Source: CAYGZQ01 sp964354375 [NCBI: uncultured Planctomycetota bacterium] (GTDB taxonomy: Bacteria > JAJVIF01 > JAPKYR01). Taken from it: a stretch of DNA of 19,939 nt. The position numbers were made by a program, and so were the translations under genes. Of this stretch, positions 15,236 to 19,939 are shown piece after piece; the first letter of the stretch is position 1; each line of letters opens with the position of its first letter. The DNA lies in assembly GCA_964354375.1 (NCBI GenBank), contig CAYGZQ010000028.1, positions 1 through 19,939 on the forward strand. Reading direction: 5' to 3'. The notes beneath the pieces are model-generated. The model saw only the letters and a list, made by a program, of their open reading frames with translations, had not been told where the DNA came from and made no database searches.

Positions 15236-17110
15236 ATGCCGTCGATTCCGGACAATTTCATCGACGATCTCCTCGCGCGGGTGGACCTTCACGACCTTCT
15301 GGGGCGGTACATCACGCTGAAGAAGGTCGGAAGCCGCTACATGGGCGTGTGCCCGTTTCACGGCGACTCGCAGCCGAGTCTCTCGGTCACTCCCGACAAG
15401 GGATTCTGGTATTGCTTCGGATGTCATGCGGGCGGCGACGCGATCACGTTTATCCGAAAGCAGGAGAATCTCGAATTTGTCGAGGCGGTTCGTTTTATCG
15501 CGCGCGTGTACGGCATCGAGGTCCCCGAGACTGTGAGCGATCCGCACGCGTCGCGCAGGCGTACGCTTGTCGATATCAACGACCGATCGAGGGATTTCTT
15601 CGTCAAGATCCTGAAATCGAAGCATGGTCGTCCGTTCCGGGAATATCTCGTCGCGAGGGGATTCAACAAGGACACGGTGCTCACGTATCGGGTCGGTGCG
15701 AGCCTTCCCGGCTGGGAGCATCTCTCGAAATACCTCCTCAAGGAAGGGTTCAAGGAGGAGGACCTGGTCGAGGCCGGAGTTGCGATCCCGGGAAAGAGCA
15801 AGGGGGGGATTTACGACAGGTTTCGCGGGCGGTTGATGATCCCGATCATCGACACCCTTGATCGCACGCTGGGTTTCGGCGCGAGGGCGATGGGGAGCGA
15901 CGAGCCGAAGTATATTAACTCGCCGGAAAGTCCCCTGTTTCAGAAGAGCAAGGTTCTTTTCGGGCTGAACGTGGCGAAAGGCGCGTGCAGGAATACGGGT
16001 CAGCTTATTATCATGGAGGGCTATACGGATGTTATGCAGGGGCACCAGGCGGGCGTGGAAAATTGCTGCGCCGTGATGGGAACGGCCCTGACGGGGGAGC
16101 ATCTGCCCCTCCTGGCGAGGTTTGCGGGTGAGGTGGCCCTGTCGTTTGACGGGGACGAAGCTGGTCTCAGAGCGACAACAAGGAGCCTCATGGCGCTTGC
16201 GGGGTCCGACTTCACCGTTAAGGTGCTGCCGCTGCCCAGTGGGAGCGACCCTGCAGATATAATCAAGCGCGACGGGGCTGAGAAGTTCCGGGAAAGAGTG
16301 GCGGCTGCTGTGGAGGCCTCGGTGTGGCTCTTCCGCACTTTTGGGGAGCCGCTGAGGGACAAGTCGCTCACGGACAGGCTCAGGGCGTTCGAGGAAATAG
16401 CTGGATATCTTCTGGCGTTCAGAGCGCGACCGGTGTACGACGAACTCCTCGAACGGGCGGCGATCGCGTTCAACGCGAACCTGTCGGCGCTGAAAACCGT
16501 GCTGAACCAGGTCGAGAAGGGCAGGAGGGGGATGCCCAGGGGTCGCGCGGCCGCCGGGCTCGAGGCGATGATCAGGGGCGGCGAGGAAGTGGAGAAGGTG
16601 CTCTTTCTTAGCCTTCTTACACATCCTCGATACCTGCCGGAGGTACGCGACCTCCTGGCGCCTGAGGATTTCGACCACCCTCTGCACCTTCGTCTGGCCC
16701 GAATTCTCTTCCAGCCGGGTTTCGCGCTGGGAACCGCCGACGGGATCAAGAGGCTGAGGGAGGTCAGCGGAGACGAGGACCTCTATTCCTATGTGGTCGG
16801 GTTGACGATCGAGCACGAGGAGGATGTGGATCTGGAGGATCATGCGAGATACACCGAGGACGTACTGAGAAAATGCCTTCTGCACATGGTGAGACGTCAG
16901 TACGAGGCGCAGTGCAAGGGAATCCAGGCGAGAATAACGGCCCTCAAGGACAGGGCGGACGCAACGGATGCATCGTGCAACCAGAAAATCCGCGATCTCA
17001 TGCGCGAGCGCCAGGAGCTTGAGGAGAAGTTCGGAGAGATTCGCTGCAATCTCGGGGCTGACGAGATGGAAGAGGGCCGGACAGTGAGCGCGGATCAGAC
17101 TCGAGCGTGA
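15236..17110 (+). CDS. dnaG: DNA primase DnaG
   Basis: The 624-residue primase makes RNA primers for replication with DnaB helicase. The zinc-binding domain is at the N terminus (CPFH at 39-42 and CFGC at 60-63, the CHC2 type). The core RNA polymerase domain follows with RFRGRLMIPI and FGARAM (about 195-218), and the TOPRIM motifs are EGYTDV at 261-266 and SFDGDEAG at 303-310. The C-terminal region has helicase-binding domain length but low conservation. ATG 15236 gives the standard start MPSIPDNFIDDLL, and AAGGA at 15228-15232 is close in front of it. A TATCTT at 15215-15220 could be a -10 box; if so, the promoter abuts the palindromic repeat. The rpoD gene that often follows dnaG is not present in the window. 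Confidence 0.96.
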   Translation: MPSIPDNFIDDLLARVDLHDLLGRYITLKKVGSRYMGVCPFHGDSQPSLSVTPDKGFWYCFGCHAGGDAITFIRKQENLEFVEAVRFIARVYGIEVPETVSDPHASRRRTLVDINDRSRDFFVKILKSKHGRPFREYLVARGFNKDTVLTYRVGASLPGWEHLSKYLLKEGFKEEDLVEAGVAIPGKSKGGIYDRFRGRLMIPIIDTLDRTLGFGARAMGSDEPKYINSPESPLFQKSKVLFGLNVAKGACRNTGQLIIMEGYTDVMQGHQAGVENCCAVMGTALTGEHLPLLARFAGEVALSFDGDEAGLRATTRSLMALAGSDFTVKVLPLPSGSDPADIIKRDGAEKFRERVAAAVEASVWLFRTFGEPLRDKSLTDRLRAFEEIAGYLLAFRARPVYDELLERAAIAFNANLSALKTVLNQVEKGRRGMPRGRAAAGLEAMIRGGEEVEKVLFLSLLTHPRYLPEVRDLLAPEDFDHPLHLRLARILFQPGFALGTADGIKRLREVSGDEDLYSYVVGLTIEHEEDVDLEDHARYTEDVLRKCLLHMVRRQYEAQCKGIQARITALKDRADATDASCNQKIRDLMRERQELEEKFGEIRCNLGADEMEEGRTVSADQTRA

Positions 17111-17146
17111 GGACCAGCGAAAGCCACCAGGGGTTGACCAGGGGGA

Positions 17147-17175
17147 TTGCGGGACGGCGGTGCCTTGAGTAAAAT
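17147..17175 (+). promoter_or_regulatory. Predicted promoter of the tRNA gene
   Basis: TTGCGG (17147-17152) and TAAAAT (17170-17175) are separated by 17 bases, with the tRNA starting ten bases after the -10 box. This is the best -35/-10 pair that I found in the window. Confidence 0.5.
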
Positions 17176-17185
17176 ATGAATTCGA

Positions 17186-17260
17186 GGGCCCATGGCGCAG
17201 CGGTAGCGCAGAAGACTCATAATCTTTTGGTCGCAGGTTCGAATCCTGCTGGGCCCACCA
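17186..17260 (+). tRNA. tRNA with anticodon CAT (elongator tRNA-Met, or tRNA-Ile2)
   Basis: The 75-base gene folds as a full cloverleaf: acceptor GGGCCCA with TGGGCCC, D-arm GCGC/GCGC with loop AGCGGTA, anticodon stem GAAGA/TCTTT with loop CTCATAA, T-arm GCAGG/CCTGC with loop TTCGAAT, and an encoded CCA end. The first base pair G-C and the absence of three G-C pairs in the anticodon stem argue against initiator tRNA. Elongator Met cannot be told from the lysidine-modified Ile2 type by eye. Confidence 0.95.
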
Positions 17261-17272
17261 GAGACAAAAAAA

Positions 17273-17300
17273 GACCCGCCTTGACGGCGGGGTTCTTTTT
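17273..17300. terminator. Bidirectional Rho-independent terminator
   Basis: CCCGCC (17275-17280) pairs with GGCGGG (17286-17291) around a five-base loop, with an A-run (17266-17272) on the left and a T-run (17296-17302) on the right. It can stop the tRNA transcript on the plus strand and the HDOD transcript on the minus strand. Confidence 0.8.
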
Positions 17301-17324
17301 TTCGGGCGAGTTGGGGGGACCGAG

Positions 17325-18206
17325 CTAGCCATACAGTTTCAGGATATCCCCGACTTTCTCTATCTCCACCTCGTATTTTGTTACGAAGACCTCCTCGTGA
17401 CGCACTGTGGGGAGCCATCGGGCCGACAGGGCGTCGGTCATGTCAGGCAGGCGGTAGTCGGCTCCCTCGATTTCCTGCTTCTTGAAGGCCGGGACGATAT
17501 CGTTGGCAAGCGCAACGAGCTGGACCATGTCGGGGAACTGGACCGCATCGAACGGCTTATGATGGAAAGCTATGGTCTCGCGGATGAAGCCGGGGAAGCG
17601 CCATTTCTCGGCAGCCAGAGCTCCGGCCCTGTCGTGCGATATGCCCACGAACTTCCGCTCGGCCGCCAGAGTATCGCCGCCATTCACCCTCATCCAGTCC
17701 ATTGCCTGACGGAACTGCTCAGGCATGAAGTTGTCCATGATGATTTTGCCGATGTCGTGGAGCAGTCCGGAGATATGTGCCTCTTCCGGGCTCACCGAGG
17801 GGTCCTTGGCGCACAGGAGCTTGCTCGCCGTGGCGACCGACAGGGAGTGCTCCCAGAACAGACCCCGGTCGAAATGCTTGCCGCTGGACGGTCCGGAAAA
17901 CTTGTCGATGACGCCGATAGTCAGGACGAGAGACCTCACTGTATTGAAGCCGAGAAGCGTGATTGCCCGTCCCAGGCTCGTAACCTTTCCGGGCAGCCCG
18001 TAGAAAGCCGAGTTTGCCAGTTTCAGGATGCGCGCTGCGATCGCCTCATCATTTGCGATGAGCCGCTCGAGGTCTCGCGCCGACGAGGTCGGCTGGTTGA
18101 TCGTCATCATGAGCTGGGCGACCACCGTCGAGAAGGTCGGAAGGTCCTTGAGGTTCTCAAGGATCGACGCTCTTGGGTTGTCCGTGGTCTTTTCAGCAGG
18201 TATCAC
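17325..18206 (-). CDS. HDOD-domain signalling protein
   Basis: The 293-residue protein has the HDOD pattern LPTFSTVVAQLM (22-33), the asymmetric block ANDEAIAARILKLANSAFYG (51-70), and ITLLGFNTVRSLVL. An HD pair is kept in GLLHDIGK (His150-Asp151). HDOD proteins bind partner proteins or nucleic acid in bacterial signalling, motility and biofilm control; most are not active phosphodiesterases. No receiver, GGDEF or EAL domain is fused here and there is no signal peptide. The start is GTG at 18204-18206, supported by GGGAG six bases upstream on the minus strand. It is a single gene with the shared terminator at 17273. The 185-base gap to the HNH gene holds the divergent promoters. Confidence 0.88.
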   Translation of the reverse strand: MIPAEKTTDNPRASILENLKDLPTFSTVVAQLMMTINQPTSSARDLERLIANDEAIAARILKLANSAFYGLPGKVTSLGRAITLLGFNTVRSLVLTIGVIDKFSGPSSGKHFDRGLFWEHSLSVATASKLLCAKDPSVSPEEAHISGLLHDIGKIIMDNFMPEQFRQAMDWMRVNGGDTLAAERKFVGISHDRAGALAAEKWRFPGFIRETIAFHHKPFDAVQFPDMVQLVALANDIVPAFKKQEIEGADYRLPDMTDALSARWLPTVRHEEVFVTKYEVEIEKVGDILKLYG

Positions 18207-18391
18207 GTTGCACTCCCTGTGGAGACCTTAGGGCCTTTTCCCCACACAATAGTCTCACTCCGGGAAAGACTGGGAAACACTATAGGAGTTAAAGCGACCG
18301 AAAAAGCGGCTCGGGCGTCCTCTCAGGCGATGCAAGGTGATATAATGTGCACAATCTGCCCGGGCGTGAGAACTCACCGCGAGGTTGTGTG

Positions 18392-18919
18392 ATGCCGTCT
18401 CGTGACGGACAAGTTTTAGTTCTGAATCTCGATTACCAGCCGATCAATATCTGCGGCACGCGTCGTGCCATCAAGCTCCTCTACCTCGGGAAAGCCGAAA
18501 TACTGGAAAACCGGGGGAGGATGCTCGCGAGTCCGACCGGGTCGATGCCGTATCCGTCGGTCATCAAGCTGTCACGCCTGATTCACAGGCCCCAGCCGCA
18601 GGTGAAGCTGTCGCGGAAGGCGGTTCTCGCCCGGGACGGGTATCGCTGCCAGTACTGTTCGAGGCGAGGGGTCAAAATGACCATCGATCATGTCATCCCT
18701 CGACGGCTCGGCGGCACTTTTTCCTGGGAAAACCTGGTTTGCGCGTGCCACGCGTGCAATGCGAGGAAAGGTGACAGGTCCCCCACCGAGGCCGGAATGA
18801 AGCTCATCAGGCACCCGAAACGTCCCGGTTTCATCCCCTACATATCCTACGCCATCGTCGATAACGGCCTCGGCGACGAGGAATGGCGGAAGTACCTCCC
18901 GCAGAAGCTGTATGGATGA
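18392..18919 (+). CDS. HNH endonuclease family protein
   Basis: The 175-residue protein has an N-terminal part VLVLNLDYQPINICGTRRAI and a C-terminal HNH zinc nuclease: CQYC (86-89), TIDHVIPRRLGG with Asp99-His100, WENLVCACHACNARKG with Asn114 and Cys119/Cys122. This two-part form is a widespread chromosomal HNH family in several bacterial phyla, of unknown biological role; it is not a clear restriction or homing enzyme. ATG 18392 is chosen because GAGG at 18381-18384 precedes it and the family conservation starts there. A TATAAT at 18341-18346 is a good -10 candidate for this gene. It ends three bases before the first hairpin cluster of the RAYT region. Confidence 0.88.
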   Translation: MPSRDGQVLVLNLDYQPINICGTRRAIKLLYLGKAEILENRGRMLASPTGSMPYPSVIKLSRLIHRPQPQVKLSRKAVLARDGYRCQYCSRRGVKMTIDHVIPRRLGGTFSWENLVCACHACNARKGDRSPTEAGMKLIRHPKRPGFIPYISYAIVDNGLGDEEWRKYLPQKLYG

Positions 18920-18921
18920 CC

Positions 18922-19046
18922 GTGCCGAGCACGTGCCGAGCACGTCTCGTGCTTCGGATTCAGGAGCTCGCGCGTCCCGCGCGCTTGGGCGGCGAAGCAC
19001 GAGACGTGCAGACTCCGGAGTCCGAAGTACGGGACGTACTCGGCAC
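18922..19046. repeat. REP-like hairpin cluster, left of the RAYT gene
   Basis: Outer arms 18933-18958 and 19021-19046 are 26-base inverted copies with three mismatches. Within the cluster are four small hairpins with a CG-TCC-CG or CG-TCT-CG core: 18933-18958, 18970-18982, 18993-19008 (reverse orientation) and 19021-19046 (reverse). 18941-18956 and 18993-19008 are a perfect 16-base inverted pair. A partial duplicate of GTGCCGAGCAC lies at 18922-18932. A closely similar cluster lies on the other side of the RAYT gene in the same orientation. Confidence 0.88.
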
Positions 19047-19056
19047 CGAGCAGCAC

Positions 19057-19722
19057 CTATTCCCGGCCAACCCATTCCCAATCCCGTACTCCTGCTTGTC
19101 TGGGATTCTGGAATACGTACTCGATCGCCTTAAGAAGATGTTCTTCGTTCCTTATGAGGCGGTCGAAGTTCTCGGGAAGCCAGAACTGTCCGGTTCGCCC
19201 GAGCAGCTTGTTGGCCTTGTGAGCCGTGTATGACTTCCACGACTTGAGAATCTCCCCGAGCTTGTGATTCCCGAGGGGCTGCACGACAACGTGAACATGG
19301 TTGGGCATCACGCACCAGGCGTGGAGCCTGTAACGGTCAAGATTGAAGTGATCGAGCGCACCGGCGACCAGTCTCGCAATCGGTTCCTGCTTCAGCCAGC
19401 AGCATCCGTGCCCCGCATCCAACAGCGTCTCCACTTTCTCAGAATAGAGAGTCATCATCGTCCTCTTCTCTGTCGTACTCAGATTGCACCCGGGCTGTCT
19501 TATCCTGGCGATGAGAGCCTGCTTCTCGGCGATCAAGTCGTCTCTCAACGCGCTGGGCAGTGAGTCGCACAATCGGAATCGGACATGGTACACCCCGTTA
19601 TCCAGCGTCCAATGGGGAAGGTAGCGTCCCTGCTTCTTGATGACCTGGCCTGGATCGGCATCTTTGAGGAAGGTCGGGGACATTGCCTGGAACTCGTTGC
19701 TTGATGCAGTTGTCTCGCCCAT
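19057..19722 (-). CDS. REP-associated tyrosine transposase (RAYT, Y1 HUH family)
   Basis: The 221-residue protein has the RAYT start GRYLPHWTLDNGVYHVRFRL (32-51), the HUH metal motif MPNHVHVVVQP with His142 and His144, the SYTAHKANKLLGR-FWLPENFDR block, and EYVFQNPRQAG near the end. Tyr202 lies 58 residues after the second His, in the range for the catalytic tyrosine of Y1 enzymes; Tyr165 is a less likely alternative. RAYTs nick and join single-stranded DNA at REP hairpins, and are usually single-copy chromosomal genes rather than insertion sequences. The start ATG at 19720-19722 has GGAGGA at nine bases (minus strand, 19732-19737). Hairpin clusters flank the gene at 18922 and 19800, which is the expected layout for a RAYT with its own repeats. 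No key residue is missing, so it may be active. Confidence 0.92.
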   Translation of the reverse strand: MGETTASSNEFQAMSPTFLKDADPGQVIKKQGRYLPHWTLDNGVYHVRFRLCDSLPSALRDDLIAEKQALIARIRQPGCNLSTTEKRTMMTLYSEKVETLLDAGHGCCWLKQEPIARLVAGALDHFNLDRYRLHAWCVMPNHVHVVVQPLGNHKLGEILKSWKSYTAHKANKLLGRTGQFWLPENFDRLIRNEEHLLKAIEYVFQNPRQAGVRDWEWVGRE

Positions 19723-19799
19723 GAGGGTGGTTCCTCCTGATCAGGGATTCTCCACCTTTCAAACGCGACAAAGGGAACTTAACTGACAGGAGATGTCAT

Positions 19800-19938
19800 G
19801 TGCCGACCACGTCTCGTGTTTCGGACTGAGGATCTCGCGCGTCCCGCGCGTGGCGCCGAAGAACGAGACGTGCACGCTCCGGAGTCCGAAGTACGGGACG
19901 TACTCGGCACGATCCGAAGTACGGGACGTACTCGGCAC
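19800..19938. repeat. REP-like hairpin cluster, right of the RAYT gene, with 28-base tandem duplication
   Basis: 19800-19910 resembles the left cluster in sequence, order and orientation: arm 19800-19825, CG-rich hairpin 19837-19849, reverse hairpin near 19856-19873, and arm 19885-19910. The last arm is then repeated exactly at 19913-19938 with a 28-base period and reaches the window edge, so the array may continue. 19723-19799 shows only the RAYT leader and no further gene. Confidence 0.85.
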
Positions 19939-19939
19939 G

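Noticed and set aside
15038-17332. Long minus-strand open frame of 764 codons opposite dnaG
   Set aside because: It is an antisense shadow of dnaG, reads through the tRNA and the G/C-run repeat, and has no recognisable family motif.
18922-19938. Possible CRISPR array
   Set aside because: The repeats are inverted and variable, spacers are not unique or evenly sized, and no Cas gene is present; the RAYT/REP reading fits better.

Overview
This is a GC-rich bacterial chromosome window with about fifteen real genes, one tRNA and several families of palindromic intergenic repeats. Two genes encode clear lipoproteins (lipobox Cys at residues 18 and 22). The housekeeping genes are ordinary, and nothing in the sequence fixes the phylum. 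The two predicted lipoproteins, strong Shine-Dalgarno sites at several genes and the large PKD protein fit an uncultured environmental bacterium, probably diderm. That placement is inference.

Left part (1-4628): the C-terminal end of an FMN-binding glutamate synthase family protein runs in from the edge. It is followed by a glutamate dehydrogenase with a strong terminator, so two nitrogen-assimilation genes are neighbours. Next come an M3-like HEXXH zinc peptidase and, convergent with it, a ribokinase-type PfkB sugar kinase.

Middle (4629-11268): a palindromic repeat, then a 965-residue lipoprotein with three PKD domains on the minus strand. Divergent from it is an 883-residue fusion of DHH/DHHA1, two CBS domains and a tRNA nucleotidyltransferase/poly(A) polymerase module. 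A second repeat family separates this gene from a membrane-anchored C39-like papain-fold protein.

Right-middle (11313-17302): a recO - spoIID-like - dgt - dnaG run on the plus strand, all in one direction with short gaps between the first three. A MNT-type nucleotidyltransferase without a visible HEPN partner and a paired-hairpin repeat sit between dgt and dnaG. A tRNA with anticodon CAT, with its own promoter and terminator, follows dnaG.

Right end (17303-19939): an HDOD signalling protein (minus), an HNH nuclease (plus), and a REP-associated tyrosine transposase (RAYT, minus) framed on both sides by clusters of small hairpins. These hairpins share a CG-TCC-CG core and show compensatory stem changes. 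The RAYT with its flanking repeat arrays is the most interesting system here. Two other palindrome families (4705/11313 and 10602/15107) lie only between genes and may be related mobile or regulatory repeats.
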